A DNA stretch of 64,000 bases from Clostridium_AM sp900759715 (lineage in GTDB: Bacteria; Bacillota; Clostridia; Clostridiales; Clostridiaceae), in the NCBI GenBank assembly GCA_900759715.1, contig CAAEXF010000087.1, forward strand, positions 11,082-75,081, read 5' to 3'. A model generated the notes under the pieces. It was not told the DNA's origin. It ran no database searches and saw only the letters and a program-made list of their open reading frames with translations. Shown here piece after piece: positions 24,787 through 34,094 of the stretch (its first letter is position 1; every line of letters starts with the position of its first letter). A program made the translations under genes and the position numbers.

Positions 24787-25773
24787 CTATTTATATAAAA
24801 TATGTGTAATCTCTAAATAGTTGAATTTATATCCAACCCATTCACTAACATTAATAGCTGGTTTATTTTCAGGATGATGACATACAAGTACTTTTTCAAA
24901 ATCAACACTTTCAAATAATCTTTTATACATAGATGCATAAAGCCATTTTCCTAAACCTCTTCCTCTATATGGTCTTTTAACTCCAATCATAAATTGATAA
25001 GGAAAACGGGGGTCTTTATTGCTTACACGTACATTTGATTTAGCGATCATTTCATTGTTTGAGTTGAAAATCATATAGCAATGATGAGTAATATTTTTTT
25101 CTTTATTAGAATTATTGATTTGTTTTTGTTTTTCAGGAGTTATAACAAATGGTACATAACCATCCTCATTTACATCTGTCATATCTTCCATAGTTTCCAT
25201 AAATAAATCACAGTATTGTTGAATATACTTATCTGAAATAATATTAGTATATTTAATAGAAAGATCGGCATTTTTTTCTTCAAATTCTTTTATAGATTTA
25301 TTAAGTAGCTCTATATCTATGTCTTCTTTTTTCAAAGTATAGTAGTTAGCTCTTAAGTTTACCTTGTTGGTATGTTTTTTTACTAGTTTTTCTAATTCGT
25401 TATTATATGTAACTACTACAAGTTCACCATGTCGATTTAGCTTTTCTTGAACTAATTCATTTATAGATTTAAGCATAGTTTCATCAACTATTGAATCACA
25501 TAAAGATATACTTAATTTATATTGTTCTTTTCCACTCCAATCAGCAGATTTAATACAACTCAATATTCCACATATTAAAGAATCTTTTTTAAGTACAAAT
25601 AACTCGGTATTAATTCCATTAAAGGTTGATAAAAATAAATCTTTATAATTATTAATATCCTTAAACTGATCTAAGAGGTTGTACTTTTTTACTATGTTTT
25701 TATTAATTAAATATAGATTTTCAGCTTCCTTATCTGTCAAATTATTAGGATCAATTTTATAAATTTTGTACAT
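24787..25773 (-). CDS. GNAT N-acetyltransferase, two-domain
   Basis: 328 residues. The C-terminal half is a GNAT domain with the acetyl-CoA motif FMIGVKRPYRGRGLGKWLYA near 260 and a C-terminal VGYKFNYLEITHILY. The N-terminal half (about 1-150) has the outline of a second, degenerate GNAT fold without a clear CoA loop. The acceptor is unknown. The start ATG follows GGGGG; a GTG at 25788 overlaps that site. It is a single gene. Confidence 0.8.
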   Translation of the reverse strand: MYKIYKIDPNNLTDKEAENLYLINKNIVKKYNLLDQFKDINNYKDLFLSTFNGINTELFVLKKDSLICGILSCIKSADWSGKEQYKLSISLCDSIVDETMLKSINELVQEKLNRHGELVVVTYNNELEKLVKKHTNKVNLRANYYTLKKEDIDIELLNKSIKEFEEKNADLSIKYTNIISDKYIQQYCDLFMETMEDMTDVNEDGYVPFVITPEKQKQINNSNKEKNITHHCYMIFNSNNEMIAKSNVRVSNKDPRFPYQFMIGVKRPYRGRGLGKWLYASMYKRLFESVDFEKVLVCHHPENKPAINVSEWVGYKFNYLEITHILYK

Positions 25774-25879
25774 TGTTATTACCCCCACATTTTATTATTT
25801 TTTAAAATGATATACATTATAACATATTTCTCACCATTAATATGAATTATAGTATTTTTATACCATAAACATCTATATA

Positions 25880-25898
25880 GAATTAAGCTAGAATTAAG
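25880..25898 (+). promoter_or_regulatory. GAATTAAG direct repeat before the defence cluster
   Basis: GAATTAAG at 25880-25887 and again at 25891-25898, an 11-bp period on one face of the helix, just upstream of the 25964-29318 operon. It is the arrangement expected for the OmpR-type regulator encoded within that operon. Confidence 0.4.
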
Positions 25899-25963
25899 GT
25901 TGACTGAATAATAACTTAAACTCCCTTAGTTATTATAAATACATAAGGTAGCTGAGAGGAGAA

Positions 25964-26143
25964 ATGAAAATGAAAAAGTTATTTAAAGCTTTAATAATAG
26001 TAATATTAATGGGTACAGTAACATCTACAATAGGTAGATTTACAGGAATTAATTTAGATGGTTTATATAGATCAGGGGTATTAATGTATATTTTATATTT
26101 TGCTTCAAGTGAATTTAAAGCTAAGGAAGCAAAAGTTAAATAA
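25964..26143 (+). CDS. small membrane protein, 59 aa
   Basis: 59 residues with two hydrophobic stretches (about 5-23 and 36-48) and a basic, lysine-rich tail. A strong ribosome site (GAGAGGAGAA) lies just before the ATG, and the ABC ATPase gene follows 25 bp later, so it is the first gene of the defence operon. It could be an immunity or regulatory peptide; no family is recognised. Confidence 0.65.
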   Translation: MKMKKLFKALIIVILMGTVTSTIGRFTGINLDGLYRSGVLMYILYFASSEFKAKEAKVK

Positions 26144-26168
26144 TAAGAAGAGTGCGAGGTAGAGCGTT

Positions 26169-27080
26169 ATGGATAGTTATATTGTAGAAACTAAGAGCTT
26201 AACAAAAATTTTTAAGGATTTCAAAGCGGTAAAAAATATAGACTTAAAGGTTAAAGCAGGAAGTATTTATGGATTTTTAGGACCAAATGGAGCAGGGAAA
26301 TCTACTACTATAAGAATGTTATTAGGATTAATTAAACCAACTTCTGGTGAGGTAAAGGTTTTTGGAAAAAGTATTGAGGATCAGAGAGAGGAAATATTGA
26401 AAAATGTTGGTGCTTTAGTTGAATCCCCTTCATATTATGGGCATTTAACTGCTTATGAAAATCTAGAAATAACTAGAAAGGTTTTAAAGCTTAATAAGTC
26501 AGAGATTGATAGAGTACTAGACTTTGTAGGGTTATCTGAAGTTAAGGATAAGAAGGTAAAAGAATTTTCCTTAGGTATGAAGCAAAGATTAGGTATAGCA
26601 CAGGCTTTAATGGGAGATCCCAAATTAATAATCTTAGATGAACCAACTAATGGATTAGATCCTGCTGGTATTCAAGAGATTAGAGAGCTGATTAAATCAT
26701 TGCCGAGGAAAAAAGGTATTACAGTAATAGTATCAAGCCATATTTTAAGTGAAATAGAGCTGATGTCAGATGAGGTTGGAATAATTAAAAAGGGTGAGCT
26801 TTTATATCAAGGCACTATAGAAAGCTTAAGAGGAAAGAACAATTCAAAAATACTTGTAGGAGTTTCAAATAGACCAGGTGCGTTAGAACTGCTTCGCAAG
26901 AGAGGGTATAGAGTGAAAGAAGAAAAAGATAAGTTATGTGTTAATGTCGAAGGCTTATCAGCATCAAAGTTGTGTAAAGAGCTTGTATTATCAGGAGTTG
27001 AGGTTAATTACTTATCAGAAGATAAAAAGTCCTTAGAGGATATATTTTTATCATTAACAATGGAGGGAGAGGTATGTTAG
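26169..27080 (+). CDS. lantibiotic-type ABC transporter ATPase (CprA-like)
   Basis: 303 residues with Walker A GPNGAGKSTT, signature FSLGMKQRLGIAQ and Walker B LIILDEPTNGLDP. It is followed, with a 7-bp overlap, by two permeases and then by a response regulator and kinase. This ATPase-permease-permease-RR-HK order is that of lantibiotic self-protection systems and of CprABC/CprRK of C. difficile, which expel or block cationic peptides such as nisin. Confidence 0.88.
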   Translation: MDSYIVETKSLTKIFKDFKAVKNIDLKVKAGSIYGFLGPNGAGKSTTIRMLLGLIKPTSGEVKVFGKSIEDQREEILKNVGALVESPSYYGHLTAYENLEITRKVLKLNKSEIDRVLDFVGLSEVKDKKVKEFSLGMKQRLGIAQALMGDPKLIILDEPTNGLDPAGIQEIRELIKSLPRKKGITVIVSSHILSEIELMSDEVGIIKKGELLYQGTIESLRGKNNSKILVGVSNRPGALELLRKRGYRVKEEKDKLCVNVEGLSASKLCKELVLSGVEVNYLSEDKKSLEDIFLSLTMEGEVC

Positions 27081-27820
27081 GGGATTTAATAATCAATGAT
27101 ATGTATAAACAAAAGAGAAGTATGCTAATTTTTATTATTATAGCTATACCGGTATTTACTTCACTGTTATTATTAATTGATTTTGGTATAAGGTATGAAA
27201 GTTATCTTTACCCACTTGCAGTCCAAAAAGGCATTACATCCTGGCAAATACTATTGTTAGAACAAAAGATGGTTTTCTTTAAGGAATATTTACCTTTGTT
27301 TGGAGCCATAATAATTTCTTCTTTGTTTGACAATGAATATAAAAATAATGGATGGACACTGTCTTTAGCGCATCCCGTTTCAAGGGAAAAAGTTATCATA
27401 TCAAAATTCATAACAAGCTTAAGTTTTATGACAATTATGCTGCTTGTAAATATTTTATCATTAATCCTAGTAGGAAAAATCATGGATTTTCCAGAAGCTA
27501 TTGATGGAATGTATTTTGTAAAAATGTTTTTTATACAGCTTATATCAGTGGCATCAGTAATGACAATACATTTATTTATTACAATAAAAAATAAAAATAC
27601 CTTAAAATCAATATGGATAGCTGCTATTTTATCCGTTGTTTCTTCCCAGATATTTTATAGAGGAGAAACTTTAAGTAAATATAACCCTTATTCCTTTTCA
27701 TCTTTTTCAGATGGATTAGTGCCAACAAACTTAAGACTACAAATTATAATGTCAGTAGTTTTGATTATTATAGGATTATTGAGTACATTGATATATTTTA
27801 ATAAAAAAGAAAGTTATTGA
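27074..27820 (+). CDS. lantibiotic-type ABC permease (CprB-like)
   Basis: 248 residues with six hydrophobic helices. After a short cytoplasmic start (DMYKQKRSM) the first helix is IFIIIAIPVFTSLLLLI; FDNEYKNNGWTLSLAHPVSR is the loop typical of the EpiE/MutE/CprB-type permease family. It pairs with the neighbouring permease to form the transporter channel. Confidence 0.85.
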   Translation: MLGDLIINDMYKQKRSMLIFIIIAIPVFTSLLLLIDFGIRYESYLYPLAVQKGITSWQILLLEQKMVFFKEYLPLFGAIIISSLFDNEYKNNGWTLSLAHPVSREKVIISKFITSLSFMTIMLLVNILSLILVGKIMDFPEAIDGMYFVKMFFIQLISVASVMTIHLFITIKNKNTLKSIWIAAILSVVSSQIFYRGETLSKYNPYSFSSFSDGLVPTNLRLQIIMSVVLIIIGLLSTLIYFNKKESY

Positions 27821-27833
27821 TAGGAGGGGCATT

Positions 27834-28553
27834 ATGGAATTATTAAAAGGTGAGTTATTAAAGTTAAAGAGGCTTTCAATTTTTCAAATGGCAATTTTGG
27901 CACCAGCATTGGTTCTTTTATTAGGTATAAAATTCTACAGCTTTATAAAGGTAAAGACACCGCAAGTTACTCCTTGGGAGGGGTTAGCAGTAGGTTCTGA
28001 CACTATATTTATAGGAGCGATTTTACCTATTCTAATAATGTACGTGGTAATAATGATGAGCAGGATAGAAAACTTAAATAATGGTTGGAAGCAGCTTTTA
28101 GTTATGCCTGTTAAAAGAGAAAAAATATATTTAACAAAATATTTAGTGATACTCTTAGTTTTAGCAGCAACTTTAGCTGCATATTTAGTAGAGTATACAA
28201 TAACGGCATATTTGCTTGGAGCCAAGGGAATTATTCCAGTAGAAATGTTTGTAAATATAATATTTATCTTCATAGCTCTACAGCCTTTTATAGCAATATT
28301 ATTCTTTTTATCAAATAGATTTAGCTCATTTGTTTTATCTCTAGGAGTGGGAATGGTATTTATTCTTTCATCAATGTTAATAGTTCAATCAAGCTATTGG
28401 AAATATGCTCCATGGACTTATCCTTTAGCCTTAATACAAGGTGGTCTTAGTATAGTAACAGAAGTATTGCCTATTCTTCTTATAAGTGCCTTTATATTTA
28501 TATCTATTTTTTTCTTAGATATGTATGACTTTAGGAGAAGGGATATTATATAA
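27834..28553 (+). CDS. lantibiotic-type ABC permease (CprC-like)
   Basis: 239 residues with six helices. ELLKGELLKLKRLSIFQMAI and RIENLNNGWKQLLVMPVKRE match the second permease of lantibiotic-immunity transporters (MutG/EpiG/CprC type). AGGAGGGGC precedes the ATG. It is 13 bp after the first permease gene. Confidence 0.85.
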   Translation: MELLKGELLKLKRLSIFQMAILAPALVLLLGIKFYSFIKVKTPQVTPWEGLAVGSDTIFIGAILPILIMYVVIMMSRIENLNNGWKQLLVMPVKREKIYLTKYLVILLVLAATLAAYLVEYTITAYLLGAKGIIPVEMFVNIIFIFIALQPFIAILFFLSNRFSSFVLSLGVGMVFILSSMLIVQSSYWKYAPWTYPLALIQGGLSIVTEVLPILLISAFIFISIFFLDMYDFRRRDII

Positions 28554-28604
28554 GTTTATATATGGTATAATATAGAAAAACTGGCTGATAGCGAGGTGTC
28601 CATT

Positions 28605-29318
28605 TTGATAAGAGAAGATGAATTGTTAGATAAAAAAATATTACTTGTAGATGATGAAGAGCAATTATTAAGTTTGTTGGAGGAAGTTTTAAAGAGAGAG
28701 GGATTTAATAATATCTATAGAGCTGCTACAGGAATAGATGGTATATTAACTTCAAAGGAAATAGAGCCAGATTTAATACTTCTTGACGTTAATTTGCCAG
28801 ACATCGAAGGTTATATGGTATGTGATAAAATAAGAAAATTTTCTTTTTGTCCTATAATATTTCTAACTGCAAAAGGAGAAGATGAGGATAAGCTTAACGG
28901 ATTAGAAGCTGGTGGTGATGACTATGTTATCAAACCTTTTAATATAAAAGAAGTTGTTTTAAGAATAAAAGCGCAATTAAGAAGAACTAACTACGTACCT
29001 ATGGAAGTGAAAGAGAAAAAATTGCAGTTTGGAAACATTACTATAAATGAAGAAAATGGAGAAGTGCTAAAGGGAAAAGAGATAATAACCCTAACAGCCA
29101 AGGAATATCAACTATTATTATTTTTAGCTAAAAATCCAAATAAAATTTTTAGCAAAAATAGTTTATGCACTAATGTATGGGGCTTTGATTATGATGGCTA
29201 CGATAATACCATAATGGTGCATATAAGACATCTAAGAGAAAAGATTGAGAAAGACCCAAGTAATCCAGAATATATAAAGACTTTAAAAGGGTTAGGGTAT
29301 AAGTTGGTGGTTGAATAG
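28605..29318 (+). CDS. OmpR-family response regulator (CprR-like)
   Basis: 237 residues. A receiver domain (about 10-120; KKILLVDDEEQ, phospho-acceptor in LILLDVNLPD, LTAKGED, and the Lys in VIKPF) is followed by an OmpR winged helix (TAKEYQLLLFLAKNPNKIFS, MVHIRHLREKIEKDP). The TTG at 28605 is preferred over a GTG at 28596 that lies in the ribosome site GAGGTG. It likely activates the transporter operon upstream. Confidence 0.9.
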   Translation: MIREDELLDKKILLVDDEEQLLSLLEEVLKREGFNNIYRAATGIDGILTSKEIEPDLILLDVNLPDIEGYMVCDKIRKFSFCPIIFLTAKGEDEDKLNGLEAGGDDYVIKPFNIKEVVLRIKAQLRRTNYVPMEVKEKKLQFGNITINEENGEVLKGKEIITLTAKEYQLLLFLAKNPNKIFSKNSLCTNVWGFDYDGYDNTIMVHIRHLREKIEKDPSNPEYIKTLKGLGYKLVVE

Positions 29319-29319
29319 T

Positions 29320-30750
29320 ATGAAAAGAAAATTGACAATGCAATTTTTATTTTGGAATGTAATTATTTTATTTTTAATACAATTTGTGTTTTTCGCTGTG
29401 AATATATTGAGTGTTCATAAGGGAATGGCTTTTTCAAAAAACTTTTATAATTTCACATTTAGTACAGCTGAGTTTTCACAAAAGTATAGAGACAAGTTAA
29501 TAAATGGACCTCAAAGCTTTAATTTAAATGAAGATGATATAAAAGTATTAACAGAGAATAATATTTGGCTTCAAGTTCTAGATAGTTCTAATAGAGAGAT
29601 TTATAATGTGAACAAACCCAAAGAGATACCAACAGAGTATTTAGCGGGAGAACTTGTGGATTATACTGTTAATGGATGGAAAATGCCAAAACCTTCTACT
29701 ATACATACAGTGGTATTTAATAAGAGTGGACAAAAATACAGCATGATATTAGGATTTCCAATAGAAAAAATATCACAGCGTGTACTGGTCTTTAGCGAAG
29801 AAAATATAAAGTTTTATTTTTCACTAATAATTTTAACTTTTGCTTTGACAATATTAATGGGGTATTTATTTAGCAGAAAGCTTGCAACACCTATAGTAGA
29901 TATTATAGACAATATTAAGATCTTATCACAGGGGAAATTTAAGATTAAAAGTATCAAAAAAATAGGAGTTTATACTGAGGTAAATGAAAATATTAATAAA
30001 TTGGCTAAGAAATTAGAAGAAAATGAGGAGGAAAGAAAAAGCATTGATAAGCTAAAGGAAGAGTGGATTGCAAATATTGCTCATGATTTGAAGACTCCTT
30101 TGGCATCAGTTAATGGATATGCTCAACTTTTATTAAGTGATGATTATCATTTAGAAGATAAAGATGTTAAAAGATATGGAGAAATTATTATAAATAAAAC
30201 AGAGTATATTCAAGAATTGATTAATGATCTTTCCTTAATATATAAATTTAAAAATAAAGTAATTCCACTTAAGCTGGAAAGAGAAAATATAGTTAATATT
30301 ACACGAGAAACAGTAATTGATATTCTGAATAATCCAGTTTACTCTGACAGAAATATTAATATTAATTATGATTCTGAGGAAATATACATATGCTGCGATA
30401 AAAAATATATAAAGAGGGCTTTATGCAACTTTTTATTCAATGCAATAGTTCATAATCCAAAGGATACAATAGTGGATATAAATATAAGTGAAAACAACGG
30501 TGTTATAATAGAAATTAAGGATAATGGAAATGGAATTAAGGAAGAAGATTTAAAATCTCTATTTCATAGATATTATAGAGCTACAAACACAGGTGAAAGT
30601 CATAAGGGGTCTGGCCTTGGCATGGCTATAAGCAAAGAGATTATAGAAGTTCATAATGGAGAAATAGAGGTATTTAGTAAGGTTTCAGAAGGAACAAAGA
30701 TAGTGATGAAGTGTAAACTTGAATCAGATGGGGTTTCAAACCCCACCTGA
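29320..30750 (+). CDS. sensor histidine kinase (CprK-like); 3' end replaced by the repeat
   Basis: 476 residues. Two membrane helices (about 12-32 and 165-187) flank an extracellular sensor; a HAMP-like linker, HisKA (IANIAHDLKTPLASVNGYAQ, phospho-His) and HATPase_c (FLFNAIVHNP, DNGNGIKEEDL, KGSGLGMAI) follow. The last codons, from about residue 465, and the stop codon come from copy 2 of the dispersed element that begins at 30709, so the natural C-terminus was cut or extended slightly. All catalytic boxes are upstream and intact. Confidence 0.88.
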   Translation: MKRKLTMQFLFWNVIILFLIQFVFFAVNILSVHKGMAFSKNFYNFTFSTAEFSQKYRDKLINGPQSFNLNEDDIKVLTENNIWLQVLDSSNREIYNVNKPKEIPTEYLAGELVDYTVNGWKMPKPSTIHTVVFNKSGQKYSMILGFPIEKISQRVLVFSEENIKFYFSLIILTFALTILMGYLFSRKLATPIVDIIDNIKILSQGKFKIKSIKKIGVYTEVNENINKLAKKLEENEEERKSIDKLKEEWIANIAHDLKTPLASVNGYAQLLLSDDYHLEDKDVKRYGEIIINKTEYIQELINDLSLIYKFKNKVIPLKLERENIVNITRETVIDILNNPVYSDRNININYDSEEIYICCDKKYIKRALCNFLFNAIVHNPKDTIVDINISENNGVIIEIKDNGNGIKEEDLKSLFHRYYRATNTGESHKGSGLGMAISKEIIEVHNGEIEVFSKVSEGTKIVMKCKLESDGVSNPT

Positions 30751-30890
30751 TTCTTAGTTGAACGAATCCAGGGACTTAGCCGCTCTTTACTCCCTCTTTG
30801 AGAAAAGCAGAGAGCCAAAATCTATGATTTTGTGTGAATCGCTTTCACAGAGTGCGAGGGAGTATTAGAGCGGGTAGTCATCGGATAAAA
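30709..30890 (+). repeat. dispersed structured element, copy 2
   Basis: 182 bp, over 90 percent like copy 3 by eye and inverted relative to copy 1. Hairpin 1 pairs 30721-30736 with 30738-30753. A long stem pairs 30780-30796 with 30856-30873, and inside it AAAATC pairs with GATTTT (near 30817-30831). It ends CATCGGATAAAA. Inserted at the very end of the kinase gene. Confidence 0.88.
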
Positions 30891-31219
30891 TTATAAGCGG
30901 ATTGGTTACAGCGCTAAATTTATAAAAAAGAAAAAATCTATATTCTGAGGAAAATGAGAGCAAATAAAAAGAAAGTTGAGAGTTCTGGTAATCTGACGAT
31001 CATATATAAACGACTGTCTGTAGGTGACTTAAATGGATGCTTACAGGCAGTTGTATTTTTTGTTAATTTATTATGCAACTATTTTCTATGATTTTTTTGT
31101 CTAATAAGTGTAAAGTGAGTATATTTAAAAATTATCAAACTAAATTTAGTGCTGATATTTAAATGCATAGTTTAGCATCTACTACATATACGCGTATTAA
31201 TTTCTAGGAGGAAAATATT
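30891..31219. other. intergenic region before the sigma factor
   Basis: This stretch holds a hairpin near 31009-31057 (arms around ACTGTCTGTA and TTACAGGCAGT, then GTATTTTTT) that could end kinase-operon transcription. The 75 bp before 31220 should carry the sigma-factor promoter, but no ECF-type motif is clear. No gene seen. Confidence 0.45.
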
Positions 31220-31738
31220 ATGGACTTGTTAATAAAAAAAGCTCAAAAGGGTGACGAAGAAGCCTTTATTAAGGTCGTTGACGAATATATGTGCCAAATG
31301 TATAAAATAGCTAAAAGTAGGCTTAAAAGTGAAGAAAGTATAGGTGATGCTATACAAGAAACTATTCTAGCTGCTTTTACCAATATTAAACAACTTAAAG
31401 AACCTCGTTATTTCAAAACTTGGTTAATTAAAATATTAATAAACAAGTGTAATGACATAATAAAAGACAATAAAGTTTTATATGTTTGTGATTATAGCTC
31501 ACTGGAAAACACTAGTCTTGCTTATAGTGAAAATTCAGAGGATAAATTGGATTTTGAATGTATTTTAAATAAATTGAACTATGAATATAGGTTAGTTGTA
31601 GTCATGTATTATGTAAATGGATTTACAACAAAAGAAATTAGCGAAATACTCAATGAAAAAGAAGGCACTATTAAAAGCAGACTAAGTAGGGCTAGACAAC
31701 AATTAAAAACGCATTATCTTAAAGAAAATATATTTTAG
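31220..31738 (+). CDS. ECF sigma factor
   Basis: 172 residues, sigma-70 family group 4. Region 2 (about 20-85; VDEYMCQMYKIAKSRL, AIQETILAAF, YFKTWLIKILINKC) and region 4 (about 110-165; NYEYRLVVVMYYVNGFTTKE, GTIKSRLSRARQQLKTHY) are complete. GGAGGAAAATATT precedes the ATG. It is paired with a DUF4179 anti-sigma protein 13 bp downstream, so it responds to an envelope signal. Confidence 0.92.
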   Translation: MDLLIKKAQKGDEEAFIKVVDEYMCQMYKIAKSRLKSEESIGDAIQETILAAFTNIKQLKEPRYFKTWLIKILINKCNDIIKDNKVLYVCDYSSLENTSLAYSENSEDKLDFECILNKLNYEYRLVVVMYYVNGFTTKEISEILNEKEGTIKSRLSRARQQLKTHYLKENIF

Positions 31739-31751
31739 GAGGTATTTTATA

Positions 31752-32888
31752 ATGAACATTAATTTTGAAGATGAAATAAAGAAAATCCTAAATGAGGACA
31801 TAGCAATACCAGACAGTATTTTAGAGAAGAAAGAGATAGCTTTTAATAAAATAAGAAAAAGTAAAAATATAAAAGTTAAGTTTTCATATAAACAAAAGGT
31901 AGTAGCTTCTATAATTGCTGTAACTATTATTGGAGGAATCGTCTTTGGAACTACTGCTATAGCCTCAATAAAAAAATGTCTATTTAATAATGACTATGGA
32001 GTTCAGAAGGCAGTAGATAATGGCTATGTTCAAAATATCGAGAATAATATTATGAGAGATAATGGTGTAGAAATAAAGGTAAACAATGTATTAAAAGACA
32101 GTAAAAGAGTTGCTTTATCTCTAAACCTAAAATTTGACGATAAAAATTTAATGAAATATCTTAAATATATAAAGATTAGCTGGAGTATCAAGACTGATGA
32201 TGGCAAAGAAATACCACTTTCGGAAGATTGTAACTACAGCATAGATAAAGAAAAAGGAGAATTAGTTTTTAATGATATATCAAACATTTTAGACGGATTC
32301 GGTAATGAAGATATGGTATCAGCATCAAAGGAGTTTAAAGATATAAATAGTTTTAATCTTGAGATTAAAAAAATAGAGTTACTTGCTGATGCTTCAGCAC
32401 AAATAGATTCGAAGACTTTACCAAAGTTAGATAATGACACAAAAAAACAATTGGAAGAAGCAGGAATAAAGTTGTACAAAGAAATTGAGGGGACATGGAA
32501 AACTAATATAAAATTAGATGAAAAATTTAAAGATATTAAGCCAATTGCATATAAAGCTGCTGAAAATAATGATTTTATAAATATTATTTCTGCTGAAATG
32601 TTGCCTACTGGGATGGATATCACTTTTAATTTTAATAACCAAACAAAACCTTTAAGTCAAGAAACTTTAAAAGAAATTGATAAAATCACCTTAGTAGATG
32701 ATAAAGGAATTATCTATAAGCCAACAGAAAGAACTTGGCAAAGTAGCAATGATAATAATAAAACCAATGTGAGAAAGACCTTTTGTGTTACAGCTTTTGA
32801 TAAGATTGGAAATTTAAAAATGATTGTTAAAGATTTAAGCGGGAACACACAAGAAATTAAATTAGTTAAAGCATATGAAAAGAAATAA
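31752..32888 (+). CDS. DUF4179 membrane anti-sigma factor
   Basis: 378 residues. A short cytoplasmic N-terminus (1-55) that should bind the sigma factor is followed by one membrane helix (about 56-75; VVASIIAVTIIGGIVFGTTA) and a large extracellular part with a DUF4179 domain (about 76-170) and a DUF5643-like C-terminus. Proteins of this architecture are co-encoded with ECF sigma factors and hold them inactive until a signal triggers proteolysis; the signal is unknown here. Confidence 0.85.
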   Translation: MNINFEDEIKKILNEDIAIPDSILEKKEIAFNKIRKSKNIKVKFSYKQKVVASIIAVTIIGGIVFGTTAIASIKKCLFNNDYGVQKAVDNGYVQNIENNIMRDNGVEIKVNNVLKDSKRVALSLNLKFDDKNLMKYLKYIKISWSIKTDDGKEIPLSEDCNYSIDKEKGELVFNDISNILDGFGNEDMVSASKEFKDINSFNLEIKKIELLADASAQIDSKTLPKLDNDTKKQLEEAGIKLYKEIEGTWKTNIKLDEKFKDIKPIAYKAAENNDFINIISAEMLPTGMDITFNFNNQTKPLSQETLKEIDKITLVDDKGIIYKPTERTWQSSNDNNKTNVRKTFCVTAFDKIGNLKMIVKDLSGNTQEIKLVKAYEKK

Positions 32889-32931
32889 GAGATCAAAGAT
32901 TCGAAGCATATTTGTCACGAGACAAGGAGGT

Positions 32932-32967
32932 AAAATCCAGTCATAGTTGGGCTATGCCTGGATTTTT
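32932..32967 (+). terminator. terminator of the sigma/anti-sigma operon
   Basis: AAATCCAG-CATAG pairs with CTATG-CTGGATTT (one mismatch), followed by TTTTT. Confidence 0.8.
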
Positions 32968-33026
32968 CCGATACAAACAAACCCTATAATAATATTAACA
33001 CTTATCTTCTATTAAGTGTTATGAAA

Positions 33027-34091
33027 TTAAGTACCAGTTTGTCTTAAATTTTGTTTTAAAGCTTCCTGAAGTGCGTTCTTGAGGCCCTCAATGCAATACA
33101 TATCTATATTTCCCATTATACATATCTGAATCCAATTTTTTTCAACCAAATAATAGCTATTAAAACTCAAATAATATCCCATTTGCTCCATTATCTCACC
33201 AAGTTTTTTTGAACTTATTTCTTTTGGAATAGAAATTGTAATTACTGCTGGTGATGAATACTCTTTAGCTATAATTAGATTCATTCCTAATGACAACAAT
33301 TGCTGCCTTATATAAGATGAAACCTTCTTAATTTTTTCGAATTTATCTTCAATAGTTAAGCGCTCTATGGCCTTTTTAAGCGCATAAACAGCATTTGTAG
33401 GAATAGTAAAAGGTATACCATTTTTTATATTGTAATAACCTAAATCAAAATATAGCGGTATTTTATCAGAAGGTTGAATGTGATGATTATAGAAAACCAT
33501 TGAAAGCCCTGGATATGCACCGATAGCCTTTCCGCTTGTACATGATGCAAGGTATATATCTGACAAGTTTAGAGGTATTGTTGCTATGTAGCTAATGCAG
33601 TCAAGACAAATCTTAATATTACGATTTAAAAAAATTTCTTTCAGCATTCTGAAGTCAACTAATGCACCACTAGATGTTTCGCAGAGAACTGTCCAAACCC
33701 ATGAACAATCTAATAAATCAGCATCCAAAAACTCTTCAATTTCTCTTCTTGAGAAAGTCTTTCCCCACTCTTTTCTAATCACCTTAAAATCAAGTCTATG
33801 TCTTTCAGCAATTTTTACAAGTCTCTCGCTAAATTCTCCTAATACAAGAATCAGGCCTCTTCCATTCAAATTGGATAACTGAGCTGCAATAACCTCATTT
33901 GCAAGTGTACCGGAACCTGTAAAAATCTCAACTTTTCTTGCATTGACGTATTTGCATAGCAAATCTTTTGTTGCATTAAAATCATTGATAAAAGCCCTGC
34001 TTCTATGAGATACAGCAGGTTTTTTAAATTCCTTTTTTACCTCTTCATGAATTTCAACTGGACCGGGTAGGAAGTTAACTTTTCTTGTCAT
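33027..34091 (-). CDS. class V aminotransferase
   Basis: 354 residues, pyridoxal-phosphate fold type I, close in outline to alanine-glyoxylate / serine-pyruvate aminotransferases: NFLPGPVEIHEEV, PAVSHRSRAFINDF, EIFTGSGTLANEV, and the PLP lysine in ASCTSGKAIGAYPG near 190. It moves an amino group to or from a small oxo-acid; the substrate is not deducible. It is third in a tight minus-strand operon, 3 bp after the GNAT gene, with ribosome site AGAGGCGGTG across that junction. Co-expression with an acyl- and an N-acyltransferase suggests it makes or uses the amino head group. Confidence 0.85.
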   Translation of the reverse strand: MTRKVNFLPGPVEIHEEVKKEFKKPAVSHRSRAFINDFNATKDLLCKYVNARKVEIFTGSGTLANEVIAAQLSNLNGRGLILVLGEFSERLVKIAERHRLDFKVIRKEWGKTFSRREIEEFLDADLLDCSWVWTVLCETSSGALVDFRMLKEIFLNRNIKICLDCISYIATIPLNLSDIYLASCTSGKAIGAYPGLSMVFYNHHIQPSDKIPLYFDLGYYNIKNGIPFTIPTNAVYALKKAIERLTIEDKFEKIKKVSSYIRQQLLSLGMNLIIAKEYSSPAVITISIPKEISSKKLGEIMEQMGYYLSFNSYYLVEKNWIQICIMGNIDMYCIEGLKNALQEALKQNLRQTGT

Positions 34092-34094
34092 TTT

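Noticed and set aside
27208..27483. Minus-strand frame of 91 codons inside the CprB-like gene
   Set aside because: Antisense to a clear permease with good family features and operon position.
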